From Zwartia panacis (lineage in GTDB: Bacteria > Pseudomonadota > Gammaproteobacteria > Burkholderiales > Burkholderiaceae_B): 64,000 nt of DNA. The stretch covers positions 186,001-250,000 of the forward strand of contig NZ_JAUHHF010000004.1 of NCBI RefSeq assembly GCF_030410395.1, given 5' to 3'. Below the pieces are notes generated by a model. It saw nothing but the letters and a program-made list of their open reading frames with translations. It did not search any database and was not told where the DNA came from. Positions 29,673-39,140 of this stretch are shown here, piece by piece (positions within the stretch are counted from its first letter, which is position 1; each line of letters begins with the position of its first letter). A program made the translations under genes and the position numbers.

Positions 29673-31034
29673 TTAACTTTCCTCTTTTTGGAGACCTTGA
29701 ACCTGAACAGATGCAGAACCAGTGGCCAGTTTCAGGTCAAGTACTTCTTCGAGCTTGATGTCCAGATAGGATCTGACAATTTCCCCCTTCTGGTTACGAA
29801 CGATCGCGTAGCCGCGGCTTAATGTTTGTTCAGGGCTCAATGCCCTCAGTTGCGCCTCCAGAGAAGATAATCTCGCGACACGCATGGCCTGCAACCTTCT
29901 TGCGCAAGCCCGCAAAGCAGTGACTGCACGCTGAGTACTCGCCTGCTGTGAGCTGATTTCAGGTAGCTGCGACATCAACCGCGCAGTCACACGCTCAGCC
30001 CGCGTGCGGCGTTGCTGATCGTATCGTTGCGTAGCTGCCAGCATTCTGTAAACCAAACTGCTCAAGCGCTCAGCCTGATGAGATAAACGCTGAGCAGGTG
30101 AAACCACCCCTGCGGCGACACGATCAACACGTTGTGAAAGTCTGTCGAGCTTGCGATGGATCGCAAGCGTCAACTGACGACTGGCGCGCGTGACACGTTC
30201 CATCAGTACATCGCGCGGAGTACAAGCCAGTTCGGCAGCTGCTGTGGGTGTCGGAGCACGAAGATCCGCCACAAAGTCTGCGATCGTAAAATCCGTCTCG
30301 TGACCGACGCCAGACACAATAGGAATCAGACTCGCAGAAATATCCCGAGCCAATGCCTCATCGTTAAAACTCCAGAGGTCCTCAATGCTTCCTCCCCCTC
30401 TCACAAGCAGGATCGTATCGACCTCCTGACGCTCATTGGCCAACGCCAAAGCCTGTCTGAGCGCAAGTGCAGAACCTGCGCCTTGCACCATGGCAGGATA
30501 AATCACAATGGGCACATGGGGAGCCCGGCGCTCTAATGCTGTCAGAACGTCCCTCAGAGCAGCGGCAGATAGCGATGTAATGACGCCAATTGCGCGTGGA
30601 TACTCAGCAATTGGCCGCTTGATATCCGCGTCGAAAAGCCCTTCAGAGGAAAGTTTGTTTTTCAGCGCTAAAAAAGCCTCAAAAAGTGACCCCAGCCCGG
30701 CGCGCCGCATTTGTTCGGCTTGTATTTGATACTCACCACGGGCTTCGTAGAGCGTGACACGCCCTTTGAGCTCGATCGAGTCACCCGACTTCGGTATAAA
30801 TCCAACAGCGGCCGCCCTGCTCCTAAACATTACGGCGCGAACAGAAGCTCCGTTATCTTTTAGAGTGAAATACCAATGACCTGAAGCGGCGGGGGTGAAA
30901 TTAGAAACCTCACCGCGAACCCAACTTACATCGAAGCTGTCTTCCAAAAGCCGAGCGACAGCTTGATTCAACTCCGAAACTGTCAGAATGTCCCGCGTTA
31001 ATGCTGAGTTTTTTTGCTGATCGCCAAGCGCCAT
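29673..31034 (-). CDS. xseA: Exodeoxyribonuclease VII large subunit
   Basis: XseA with XseB forms exonuclease VII, which degrades single-stranded DNA. An N-terminal OB domain (about residues 20-110, VSWVRGEVSNFTPAASGHWYF) precedes the catalytic domain with GVGHETDFTIADFVADLRAPTPT and a C-terminal coiled coil of about 150 residues. The start is uncertain: ATG at 31034 (MALGDQQKN) fits the family better than a GTG nine codons upstream, and neither has a good ribosome-binding site. xseB is not in this window. Confidence 0.94.
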   Translation of the reverse strand: MALGDQQKNSALTRDILTVSELNQAVARLLEDSFDVSWVRGEVSNFTPAASGHWYFTLKDNGASVRAVMFRSRAAAVGFIPKSGDSIELKGRVTLYEARGEYQIQAEQMRRAGLGSLFEAFLALKNKLSSEGLFDADIKRPIAEYPRAIGVITSLSAAALRDVLTALERRAPHVPIVIYPAMVQGAGSALALRQALALANERQEVDTILLVRGGGSIEDLWSFNDEALARDISASLIPIVSGVGHETDFTIADFVADLRAPTPTAAAELACTPRDVLMERVTRASRQLTLAIHRKLDRLSQRVDRVAAGVVSPAQRLSHQAERLSSLVYRMLAATQRYDQQRRTRAERVTARLMSQLPEISSQQASTQRAVTALRACARRLQAMRVARLSSLEAQLRALSPEQTLSRGYAIVRNQKGEIVRSYLDIKLEEVLDLKLATGSASVQVQGLQKEES

Positions 31035-31053
31035 AAGGTATTTACACCAATGA

Positions 31054-31274
31054 TTGTCCACAAACGCAATAAATAGAGATTAAGTTATTGTGACAAAAGA
31101 ATTTATCGAATTATTTATTAAATTTGATTAATAAAATTAAATAACTATATGATTTTATTGATTTAATTAAGAAAAAATAAAAAACTGCTCAAAATTTAAG
31201 CATATCCTTCTCAGCGCCCATTTTCCTTCATTTCAGAAGATGCGCACAGAATTATCCACAAGTTCTGTGGATAG
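31054..31274. other. AT-rich intergenic region with DnaA-box-like sites
   Basis: The 310-base gap between xseA and exbB holds no gene. Bases 31081-31200 contain only 17 G or C (about 86% A+T by hand count). A perfect DnaA-box consensus TTATCCACA lies at 31252-31260, and its inverted near-copy TGTGGATAG at 31266-31274; the two form an 8-base inverted repeat with a 5-base centre. A third near-match, TTGTCCACA, is at 31054-31062 on the other flank. This layout resembles a DNA-unwinding element with DnaA sites, but it may equally be a regulatory region. A small hand count of third-position G and C in ileS, dapC, argG and the oxidoreductase gene shows no strand switch here, so a chromosomal origin is not supported. 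Confidence 0.5.
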
Positions 31275-31371
31275 CTTTGAGTGAGACGCCAACTTGCCAA
31301 TCATCACATTGCGCCCGTACGATGCCACCATTGTCGTATGAAATTCAACACCATCAGAAAGAGGTTACTTT

Positions 31372-31962
31372 TTGCAATCCATCGTCATACAGGCTGGATG
31401 GCCCATTTGGCCCCTGATCGCTCTGTCCATCGCGGGACTCGCTATCGTGATCGAACGCGCGCTGAGCCTCAAGACCTCCCGAATCATTCCCAGCGAACTA
31501 CCTGCACAGGTCATTCAAATGGTGCGCGCCAAGGCGGATCAACCTGAAGCGATCGAAAAACTGCGTACCTCTTCTCCCCTGGGGCAAGTACTTGCCGAGT
31601 TGTTGACGCACCGCCACTTATCGCCAACAGAATTGAGACTAGCAGTCGAAGATGCCGGTCGGGATGTTGCCTACGTCCTTCAGAGATACCTCCCCGCTCT
31701 TGCAACCGTGGCAAGTATTGCCCCTCTGATGGGCCTGTTTGGAACGGTAGTGGGCATGATTGAAATATTTGCAGCTTACAGGCCAGATGGTTCAGACCCG
31801 ACCGAGTTGGCCAGGGGTATTTCCATCGCTCTCTACAACACTGGTTTTGGCATTCTGATCGCGATTCCTGCGGTTTTGGCGCATCGTTTATTCAAATCGC
31901 GAGTTGAAGCTCTGTTGCTAAAAATGGAACAAGCAACCCGGCACGTGGCTCAAAATATCTAA
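31372..31962 (+). CDS. exbB: ExbB/TolQ/MotA-family proton channel protein
   Basis: ExbB uses the proton gradient to energise TonB-dependent uptake, or Tol in the TolQ case. Three hydrophobic segments are seen: residues 8-25 (WPIWPLIALSIAGLAIVI), about 113-135 (ATVASIAPLMGLFGTVVGM, the family signature) and about 153-175. The start is TTG at 31372, supported by AAGAGG seven bases upstream and by the match of the N-terminus to the family; I see no ATG in frame. exbD follows. No tonB is nearby, so its partner must be elsewhere. Confidence 0.9.
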   Translation: MQSIVIQAGWPIWPLIALSIAGLAIVIERALSLKTSRIIPSELPAQVIQMVRAKADQPEAIEKLRTSSPLGQVLAELLTHRHLSPTELRLAVEDAGRDVAYVLQRYLPALATVASIAPLMGLFGTVVGMIEIFAAYRPDGSDPTELARGISIALYNTGFGILIAIPAVLAHRLFKSRVEALLLKMEQATRHVAQNI

Positions 31963-31974
31963 GCCAGACGATCG

Positions 31975-32379
31975 ATGAACTTTCGCAAAGCCTCTTCGAC
32001 AGACGACACACCCGAAATCAACCTCATTCCTTTGATTGATGTGTTGTTGGTGATACTAATTTTTCTCGCAGCCACGACGACATTTACGAGAGAAAGGCAA
32101 CTAAAAATATCCTTACCTCAGGCTCAAGCAGAACAAATGAGCCTCCCGACACTCGAAGTGTCAATTTCACAAGATGGTCGCTATGCTATCTCAGGACAAC
32201 TCGTCTCGACGGCTGACCTCGTCACCAGATTGAAGGCTCAGCTCGCCGGACAAACAGATAGCGTTCTTTTGATTCGCGCAGACGCAATGTCACCGCATCA
32301 AGCGGTTGTCCACGCGATGCAAGCTGCCAGAGAAGCAGGAATCAGCAAGGTCCATTTTGCCACGCAGGCGACACAGTGA
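31975..32379 (+). CDS. exbD: ExbD/TolR-family biopolymer transport protein
   Basis: A 134-residue protein with one N-terminal transmembrane helix (LIDVLLVILIFLAATTTF) that holds the proton-carrying Asp in INLIPLIDVLLV, and a periplasmic domain. It partners the upstream ExbB-like protein, 12 bases away. Its stop codon overlaps the GTG start of lpxK by four bases, so the transporter pair and lipid A kinase are on one transcript. Confidence 0.92.
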   Translation: MNFRKASSTDDTPEINLIPLIDVLLVILIFLAATTTFTRERQLKISLPQAQAEQMSLPTLEVSISQDGRYAISGQLVSTADLVTRLKAQLAGQTDSVLLIRADAMSPHQAVVHAMQAAREAGISKVHFATQATQ

Positions 32380-33446
32380 TTTTTACAAGTCTGAAATCCA
32401 AACTAGAAGCCTGGCTCCAGCTGCAGTGGTTAAAGCGTGGAATATGGGCATGGTGTATGGTTCCATGGGCCTTGATTTTTGGCTTGATCATAAAAATTCG
32501 ACAGGCTTGGTTTGCGAATCAAAACAATCAAACCAGAATACCCGTCCCTGTGGTCGTGGTTGGAAATATCTACGTGGGTGGGACAGGAAAAACACCTGTC
32601 GTGATCGCGTTAGTCAACGCGCTCACAGGTCTTGGCTGGCGCCCGGGTGTCATCAGTCGGGGGTATGGCACGGATATAGGTTCTGAACCGCTCACTGGTC
32701 AAGGAAAGCTCGACGCAAAAGACTTTGGTGATGAACCGGCGATGATCGCGTCTCAAACCAATGCTCCCATCTCGGTTCACCCAAACAGAGTTCAAGCATG
32801 CAGAAAACTTCTCGCCCGCTACCCAGAGGTCAATCTGGTCATTTCTGATGATGGCTTGCAGCATTTGCGGCTGTCCCGAGACCTTGAACTTGTTGTTCAG
32901 GATCGCCGGGGCGCTGGGAATGGATGGTTGTTACCCGCCGGACCTCTCAGAGAGCCAGTCAGTCGCTTAAAGACAGTCCATGCAATTTTGACACGTGAAG
33001 ATTGCGCGCGAAACCTTGTTTCATCGCCCAAGACAGGAAACGTCAGAACCTCATCGGTGACTCTTCAAGTGCGTGAATTTAAAAACCTTGCTGGCGGCTT
33101 GTGTTTGAATACCGAATGCTTTTTAGCGAACATGCAAGGCCGCACAATCGCCGCGGTCGCCGGGATTGCCCATCCAGAAAGATTTTTCAATGCAATGCGT
33201 AAGCTTGGTTTAAATTTATCGGAAACACTCTCGTTGCCAGACCATTTTCAATTTGATCACTCTCCTTTTTTGACTTTAAGAAGCGAAGCGATCATCGTGA
33301 CCTCAAAAGATGCGATCAAGCTCAAGCTACCAACGGATCCTAGAATTTGGGTCGCTGATAGTGAAATTATTTTCTCGGATCCGAAATTTATATGCTGGCT
33401 CGATGATGCTTTACACAATAAGGCCAAGCTTTTGACCAACGTATGA
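32376..33446 (+). CDS. lpxK: Tetraacyldisaccharide 4'-kinase LpxK
   Basis: LpxK phosphorylates the 4' position of the lipid A disaccharide at the inner membrane. A short N-terminal membrane segment (MGMVYGS-type, WCMVPWALIFGLIIKI) is followed by the P-loop GNIYVGGTGKTPVV and by VISDDGLQHLRL and ISRGYGT, all LpxK hallmarks. The start is GTG, overlapping exbD. The run lpxK-trm112-kdsB puts lipid A and Kdo activation genes together. Confidence 0.95.
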   Translation: MIFTSLKSKLEAWLQLQWLKRGIWAWCMVPWALIFGLIIKIRQAWFANQNNQTRIPVPVVVVGNIYVGGTGKTPVVIALVNALTGLGWRPGVISRGYGTDIGSEPLTGQGKLDAKDFGDEPAMIASQTNAPISVHPNRVQACRKLLARYPEVNLVISDDGLQHLRLSRDLELVVQDRRGAGNGWLLPAGPLREPVSRLKTVHAILTREDCARNLVSSPKTGNVRTSSVTLQVREFKNLAGGLCLNTECFLANMQGRTIAAVAGIAHPERFFNAMRKLGLNLSETLSLPDHFQFDHSPFLTLRSEAIIVTSKDAIKLKLPTDPRIWVADSEIIFSDPKFICWLDDALHNKAKLLTNV

Positions 33447-33459
33447 TTACAATGCCCCT

Positions 33460-33651
33460 ATGCAAACACGCCTGTTAGACCTATTAGTCTGCCCACTCTG
33501 CAAGGGTCGGCTCCATCTCAATGCGGAACACACTGAGCTTGTGTGTAGAGCGGATCGGCTTGCCTTTCCGGTGAGAGATGGTGTGCCGGTCATGCTCGAG
33601 GCGGAGGCCCGAGTTCTCGCGGATACCGAAGAAATTTCGGATAATCCCTGA
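33460..33651 (+). CDS. Trm112-like small protein (YcaR type)
   Basis: A 63-residue protein of the Trm112/UPF0434 family, with LLVCPLCKGRL, a later Cys (LVCRADRLAFPVRDGVPVML) and an acidic C-terminus. Members of this family bind zinc and activate methyltransferases in eukaryotes; the bacterial role is unclear. It lies 13 bases after lpxK and 18 before kdsB, the conserved place for ycaR. Confidence 0.9.
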   Translation: MQTRLLDLLVCPLCKGRLHLNAEHTELVCRADRLAFPVRDGVPVMLEAEARVLADTEEISDNP

Positions 33652-33669
33652 ATCCGATCGGACAATCGC

Positions 33670-34449
33670 ATGCAGCCTTTCATTGTCATCATTCCCGCGC
33701 GTCAAGCATCGACTCGACTGCCAGGAAAAATGCTGGCTGACATTGCGGGAATTCCAATGGTGATAAGAGTTGCGCAACGTGCAGCAGCTTCAGGAGCCAC
33801 GGATGTGTTGATTGCAACCGATGATCAGACCATTGCAGAGGTCGCCCGCTCTTTCGGCATACATACCCGCATGACAAGCCCCGATCACTCTTGCGGAACA
33901 GATCGGTTAGCCGAAACGGTTCAGCAACTTAATCTCTCCGACGATGCACTTGTCGTCAACGTACAAGGCGATGAGCCCTTAATCGACCCTGCATTAATCA
34001 GTCGAGTTGCTTCTTTGCTTGCACAGCATCCAACAGCCGCGATGTCCACCTGCGCAGTATCGATCACGGACTCTACGCACTTTTTTAATCCCAACATCGT
34101 CAAAGTGGTGTGCGACAAGAAGGGGGATGCTCTTTATTTCTCGAGAGCCCCAATACCTTGGGATCGAGACGCGCTGGCAGACGGCACGAGAGTCCTTGAT
34201 CACGGAGTGCCTGCGCTACAGCATATTGGTCTGTATGGCTATCGCGCCCACTTTCTGAAGTCTTTCCCGACAATGTCCCGCGGCGTATTGGAAAGAATAG
34301 AGTCTCTGGAACAGTTACGCGCTCTTGAACATGGTTATAAGATTGCGGTGCATGTGACAGATACCCACCTCGGCGCAGGCGTGGATACACAAGCAGATTT
34401 AGATCGGGTTCGCCATTTTCTTCAGACAAACACTTCAAACTCAGGGTAA
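33670..34449 (+). CDS. kdsB: 3-deoxy-manno-octulosonate cytidylyltransferase (CMP-Kdo synthetase)
   Basis: KdsB activates Kdo as CMP-Kdo for the LPS inner core. The nucleotide site is IIPARQASTRLPGKMLADI; VNVQGDEPLI and YFSRAPIPW are conserved substrate motifs. The length of 259 residues is normal. It closes the exbB-exbD-lpxK-trm112-kdsB set; adk starts 81 bases later. Confidence 0.96.
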   Translation: MQPFIVIIPARQASTRLPGKMLADIAGIPMVIRVAQRAAASGATDVLIATDDQTIAEVARSFGIHTRMTSPDHSCGTDRLAETVQQLNLSDDALVVNVQGDEPLIDPALISRVASLLAQHPTAAMSTCAVSITDSTHFFNPNIVKVVCDKKGDALYFSRAPIPWDRDALADGTRVLDHGVPALQHIGLYGYRAHFLKSFPTMSRGVLERIESLEQLRALEHGYKIAVHVTDTHLGAGVDTQADLDRVRHFLQTNTSNSG

Positions 34450-34494
34450 GCACCAAAAAAGCCAGTCCGCGTCAAGTGCTGCGATGCGGCATAA

Positions 34495-35181
<687 letters not shown>

Positions 35182-35199
35182 ACATTCAAGAAAAGTTTC

Positions 35200-35958
35200 A
35201 TGGATATCAAAAATAAAGTTTTTATCGTGACCGGCGGTGCGTCAGGCTTAGGTGCAGGTACTGCCAAAATGCTCTGCGCGAACGGTGGCAGGGTTATCTT
35301 GGCCGATGTGCAGGACGAGGCTGGCACAGCGCTTGCCTCCGAACTGGGCCAACGCTATGTGCATTGCGATGTCACTCAAGAGCAAGACGCAAAGGCTGCA
35401 GTGGCAGCTGCGTTGGAACTTGGGCCTTTGTTTGGTCTCATCAACTGCGCAGGAATCGCTCCGGCGGCTAAAACTGTCGGTAAAAACGGAGCGCACCCTT
35501 TGGATATGTTCCAAAAGGTCATCTCAATCAATCTGATTGGTAGTTTCAACATGATCCGCGTGGCGTCAGAGGCCATGAGTAAAAATGCGCCAGAATCAAC
35601 AGGCGAACGAGGTGTGTTGATCAATACGGCATCGGTCGCAGCGTATGATGGTCAAATTGGCCAGGCAGCCTACGCCGCTTCCAAAGCTGGCGTTGTTGGA
35701 ATGACTTTACCAGTCGCCCGCGACCTTGCGCCACTGGGCATTCGCTGCGTCACGATTGCTCCTGGGATTTTTGGGACACCCATGATGTTTGGTATGCCAC
35801 AAGCCGTGCAAGACTCCCTGGCTGCCAGCATCCCGTTTCCGTCGCGTTTTGGACGCCCGGAAGACTATGCAAAGCTTGTTCATCAGATCGTGACCAACGA
35901 GATGTTGAATGGTGAAACCATTCGTCTCGACGGTGCCATCCGTATGCCTCCAAAATGA
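35200..35958 (+). CDS. Short-chain dehydrogenase, 3-hydroxyacyl-CoA dehydrogenase type II-like
   Basis: A classical SDR of 252 residues. The cofactor site is TGGASGLGAGTAK, with NCAG and the catalytic YAASK motif (Tyr and Lys). The pattern LADVQDEAGTALASELG, with an Asp after the second strand, suggests NAD. It resembles the HSD17B10-like 3-hydroxyacyl-CoA dehydrogenases of fatty acid and branched-chain degradation, but substrate cannot be proven. It overlaps murJ by four bases (ATGA). Confidence 0.85.
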   Translation: MDIKNKVFIVTGGASGLGAGTAKMLCANGGRVILADVQDEAGTALASELGQRYVHCDVTQEQDAKAAVAAALELGPLFGLINCAGIAPAAKTVGKNGAHPLDMFQKVISINLIGSFNMIRVASEAMSKNAPESTGERGVLINTASVAAYDGQIGQAAYAASKAGVVGMTLPVARDLAPLGIRCVTIAPGIFGTPMMFGMPQAVQDSLAASIPFPSRFGRPEDYAKLVHQIVTNEMLNGETIRLDGAIRMPPK

Positions 35959-37538
35959 GCTTGTTGCGTGCCGCGGCGACCGTCAGCAGCTTTACTCTGC
36001 TGTCGCGTATCACCGGCCTGGCACGCGACATCATCATTGCCCGTGCTTTTGGTGCGGGTGCCCTGACTGACGCATTCTGGGTCGCCTTCCGCATTCCCAA
36101 TTTGCTCAGAAGACTCTTCGCTGAAGGTGCCTTCGCCCAGGCTTTTGTGCCAATTTTGGGAGAAGTTCGAAATCAGCACGAATCAGAGGCAGTCAAAGTT
36201 CTACTGGATCGTGTGGCGATTTCGCTCTTTTTGATCCTGACTCTGACGACAATCATTGGCATCATCGGTGCACCATGGGTTGTGATGGCCATGGCAAGCG
36301 GCCTGACCGATCCCTCTCGCGCTGCAGACTTCGACGCCGCCGTCTGGATGACGCGAATGATGTTTCCTTACATCGTTTGTATGTCACTTGTCGCCTTTGC
36401 CTCGGGTGTTCTCAATACATGGCGTCGTTTTGCCATCCCTGCATTCACGCCGGTCCTACTCAATTTATCCATGATTGGCAGCAGTCTGCTGCTTTCAGAT
36501 TATTTTCCTCAACCCATTTATGCACTTGCTGCTGGGGTGATGGCCGGTGGAATTGCTCAACTGTCTGTTCAGTGGTGGGCGCTTACAAGACTTGGACTCA
36601 GACCCAGACTTGTCGGCCCGATTCAACCCGCACTAAAAGACCCCATCGTCAGGCGCATCATGAAACAGATGCTTCCCGCGACACTTGGTGTCTCTGTGGC
36701 GCAAATTTCTTTGCTGATCAACACCAATATCGCGACCTGGCTGACCCCTGGAAGTGTCACATGGCTGTCTTTTGCGGATCGACTGATGGAGTTTCCGACA
36801 GCGCTTATTGGCGTTGCTCTGGGCACAGTATTGTTGCCTAGCCTTTCCAAAGCGCATGCAGAACAAGATGGGCATCAACGCTACAGCTACCTTCTTGACT
36901 GGGGATTGAAACTGATGCTTTTGCTCGGCCTGCCCGCAGCTTTATGCATGGTTTTGATGGCTGATGCAATGGTGGCTACACTGTTTCACTACGGTGCATT
37001 TAATGCTTCGGATGTTGCTCAGACGCGTGTGGCGGTGATGGCTTACTCTGTTGGTCTCGTGGGTTTGCTGACAGTCAAAATTCTGGCTCCAGGTTTTTAT
37101 GCCAAACAAGATATCCGAACGCCAGTGAAAATTGCCATTGGTGTTTTGGTTTTGACTCAGTTACTCAATTTAATTTTGGTTCCATTACTCGCTCACGCAG
37201 GACTCGCCCTGGCGATTGGTCTGGGAGCGTGCCTGAATGCAGCGGCGCTTTTCATTGGTTTGCGACGCAAAGGCATTTACCAACCCGCGCCCGGTTGGAT
37301 GCCCTTTTTATTCAAACAATTTTGTGGACTGCTTGCCATGGCCATCCCGCTCTGGTTCGCCGCTCAGTACTTTGACTGGCTCAATCTTCAAGAGACACCC
37401 TGGCTCAGGATTCTTTGGTTATTTTTCTCCCTTTTAACGAGCGGGCTGACCTATTTGTCTACGTTATGGCTTTTGGGTGTTCGTATCAAACACTTCAAAC
37501 GTCCTCCAGAAGCGACACAGGCCAGGAATTTGACCTAA
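35955..37538 (+). CDS. murJ: Lipid II flippase MurJ
   Basis: MurJ moves lipid II across the inner membrane for peptidoglycan synthesis. The 527-residue protein has about 14 hydrophobic segments. Conserved parts are FTLLSRITGLARDIIIARAFGAG, FRIPNLLRRLFAEGAFAQAFVP and SFADRLMEFPTALIGVALGTVLLP. It is translationally coupled to the SDR gene upstream. The order murJ near rpsT, though here on the same strand 136 bases apart, is usual in this group. Confidence 0.96.
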   Translation: MSLLRAAATVSSFTLLSRITGLARDIIIARAFGAGALTDAFWVAFRIPNLLRRLFAEGAFAQAFVPILGEVRNQHESEAVKVLLDRVAISLFLILTLTTIIGIIGAPWVVMAMASGLTDPSRAADFDAAVWMTRMMFPYIVCMSLVAFASGVLNTWRRFAIPAFTPVLLNLSMIGSSLLLSDYFPQPIYALAAGVMAGGIAQLSVQWWALTRLGLRPRLVGPIQPALKDPIVRRIMKQMLPATLGVSVAQISLLINTNIATWLTPGSVTWLSFADRLMEFPTALIGVALGTVLLPSLSKAHAEQDGHQRYSYLLDWGLKLMLLLGLPAALCMVLMADAMVATLFHYGAFNASDVAQTRVAVMAYSVGLVGLLTVKILAPGFYAKQDIRTPVKIAIGVLVLTQLLNLILVPLLAHAGLALAIGLGACLNAAALFIGLRRKGIYQPAPGWMPFLFKQFCGLLAMAIPLWFAAQYFDWLNLQETPWLRILWLFFSLLTSGLTYLSTLWLLGVRIKHFKRPPEATQARNLT

Positions 37539-37543
37539 TAGGT

Positions 37544-37571
37544 TTGCATTTCAGGGACTTAGTGTTAGAAT
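37544..37571 (+). promoter_or_regulatory. Probable rpsT promoter
   Basis: TTGCAT (37544-37549), 16-base spacer, and TAGAAT (37566-37571) preceded by TG (extended -10, TGTTAGAAT). It starts inside the last codon region of murJ and gives a leader of about 100 bases before rpsT, in which regulation by S20 could act. Confidence 0.6.
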
Positions 37572-37674
37572 TATGGACTGAACTCAACCTGATGTGCGGA
37601 TTTCAAGAGCAGATTCACAGATTTTTAATCTCCTCACAATCACGCGCGCACTTTAAAGATAAGACAGATTATTC

Positions 37675-37938
37675 ATGGCAAATACAGCCCAAGCTCGCAA
37701 ACGTGCACGCCAATCGGTTGCCCGCAATTTGCACAATTCCAGCCTGCGTTCTATGCTTCGCACAGCTATTAAGCGTGTGCGTACTGCAATCGACTCCGGC
37801 GACAAAGCCGCAGCTGCTGAAGTGCTCCAGAAAGCGACGAGCGTCATTGACCGCGTCGCTGACAAAAACATCATTCATAAAAACAAAGCCGCTCGTCATA
37901 AGAGCCGCCTGTCCGCAGCAATTAAATCACTGGCCTAA
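37675..37938 (+). CDS. rpsT: 30S ribosomal protein S20
   Basis: An 87-residue, Lys/Arg/Ala-rich helical protein that binds 16S rRNA. The start [20 protein letters not shown] and the C-terminal [24 protein letters not shown] are typical of S20. It has its own likely promoter in the gap after murJ and two hairpins downstream. Confidence 0.97.
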   Translation: MANTAQARKRARQSVARNLHNSSLRSMLRTAIKRVRTAIDSGDKAAAAEVLQKATSVIDRVADKNIIHKNKAARHKSRLSAAIKSLA

Positions 37939-37953
37939 TCCTTCATTTCATCG

Positions 37954-37978
37954 CCGCACTTTTATGCGGTTGTTGTTT
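37954..37978 (+). terminator. Weak hairpin terminator after rpsT
   Basis: CCGCA (37954-37958) pairs with TGCGG (37965-37969), followed by TTGTTGTTT. The stem is only five pairs, so this may be a partial terminator; a stronger one follows 70 bases later. Confidence 0.45.
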
Positions 37979-38039
37979 GATCGGTTAATCCTGATGTAGC
38001 ATTGAGGATGAAACGTAGCTTTGTTGTACGTTCTTCCGA

Positions 38040-38070
38040 AAAACAGCCCTTCATGGGCTGTTTTGCTTTT
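38040..38070 (+). terminator. Rho-independent terminator downstream of rpsT
   Basis: AAAACAGCCC (38040-38049), loop TTCAT, GGGCTGTTTT (38055-38064), then GCTTTT. Ten base pairs with a GC core and T-rich tail. The A-rich left side means it could act in both directions. Confidence 0.82.
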
Positions 38071-38156
38071 GATGCTCCTTGTCGAGAATAAATCTAGCCG
38101 GATAGTTTTAAACGCAGCTCTTATTGGCCTATTACATACCTAGACGGATCAAACAC

Positions 38157-39110
38157 ATGACTAAGCCCCGCATCCTGCAAATTGGATCTCTCACTGGACA
38201 CCCTCCCGCAGACGCGGAGCTCGCCGCGCGTTACGAAGTTTTAGAGCTCTGGAAAGCTGCAGATCCACAAGCATTTTTGCGGGAGCACGCAGATAGCATC
38301 GAAGTCATTGCGACATCTGCCAATATCGGGTGTAAAGCCGAGGTCATTCAAGCGCTCCCCAAACTTCGCGCGATCTGCAGCTGGGGTGTTGGCTACGACT
38401 CCATCGATGTCGATCTGGCGAAAAGCCGCGGTGTCATTGTGAGCAACACGCCAGATGTCTTAAATGATTGCGTTGCGGACTTAGCATGGGGACTGTTGAT
38501 CGCTTGCGCGCGTAACATTGCATGGGGTGACCGTTTTGTTCGAGCCAACCATTGGGAAAACAAAGTTGGGGGCCTCACGCTCGGGACTCGCGTGAGCGGC
38601 AAAAAACTCGGTGTCGTCGGCCTTGGTCGAATCGGTGAAGCGATCGCACGTCGCGGTCAAGGTTTTGATATGCAAGTGGCCTATCACAATCGTCGCGCGC
38701 GCCCTGAAGTTCCTTACGAATACAAAGACTCTCTCGTGGATTTGGCCACTTGGAGCGATTTCCTTGTCATCGCTACAGTGGGTGGTGCCAGCACGAGAGG
38801 ACTCATCAATGAATCGGTGCTTCGCGCACTCGGTCCCAAAGGTATTTTGGTCAATATTGCGCGCGGATCAGTCATTGACGAGCCCGCCATGGTTCAGGTG
38901 CTCAGCGAAGGCGCCCTTGGTGGCGCTGGACTCGATGTTTTTGACAAAGAACCCAAAGTCCCAGACGCATTGAAAACGATGAATAATGTCGTGCTGATGC
39001 CTCACGTGGCGAGCGCCACGCATGAAACACGACGCGCAATGACCGATTGCCTGCTGGATAATCTGTCCTCATTTTTCGCAAACGGCCAGGTCATGACCCC
39101 CGTTGAGTGA
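38157..39110 (+). CDS. D-2-hydroxyacid dehydrogenase (glyoxylate/hydroxypyruvate reductase-like)
   Basis: An NAD(P)-dependent D-isomer-specific 2-hydroxyacid dehydrogenase. The Rossmann motif is LGVVGLGRIGEAIARRGQGF; the catalytic Arg is in NIARGSVIDE, Glu in DVFDKEPKVP and His in MPHVASATHETR. I start at MTKPRILQIG, preceded by conserved-looking upstream sequence that is not coding-like; the frame opens 11 codons earlier at a TTG. 317 residues. NHRRARPEV at the end of the second strand (Arg pair) suggests NADPH use. Substrate is not certain. Confidence 0.88.
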   Translation: MTKPRILQIGSLTGHPPADAELAARYEVLELWKAADPQAFLREHADSIEVIATSANIGCKAEVIQALPKLRAICSWGVGYDSIDVDLAKSRGVIVSNTPDVLNDCVADLAWGLLIACARNIAWGDRFVRANHWENKVGGLTLGTRVSGKKLGVVGLGRIGEAIARRGQGFDMQVAYHNRRARPEVPYEYKDSLVDLATWSDFLVIATVGGASTRGLINESVLRALGPKGILVNIARGSVIDEPAMVQVLSEGALGGAGLDVFDKEPKVPDALKTMNNVVLMPHVASATHETRRAMTDCLLDNLSSFFANGQVMTPVE

Positions 39111-39140
39111 AGCGAGCAACCGAATACTCTGCGAGTCTTT

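Noticed and set aside
31054-31274. Chromosomal replication origin
   Set aside because: Only three box-like sites, no dnaA/dnaN/gidA/rnpA neighbours, and no visible G/C skew change in a small hand count; kept only as a DnaA-like region.
31281-31547. Plus-strand open frame of 88 codons overlapping the start of exbB
   Set aside because: It has an in-frame ATG (31338), but its sequence resembles no family, and the overlapping exbB frame has clear membrane segments and motifs.
36275-36841. Plus-strand frame of 188 codons inside murJ
   Set aside because: Rich in Cys, Trp and His, no similarity I recognise; shifted frame of murJ.
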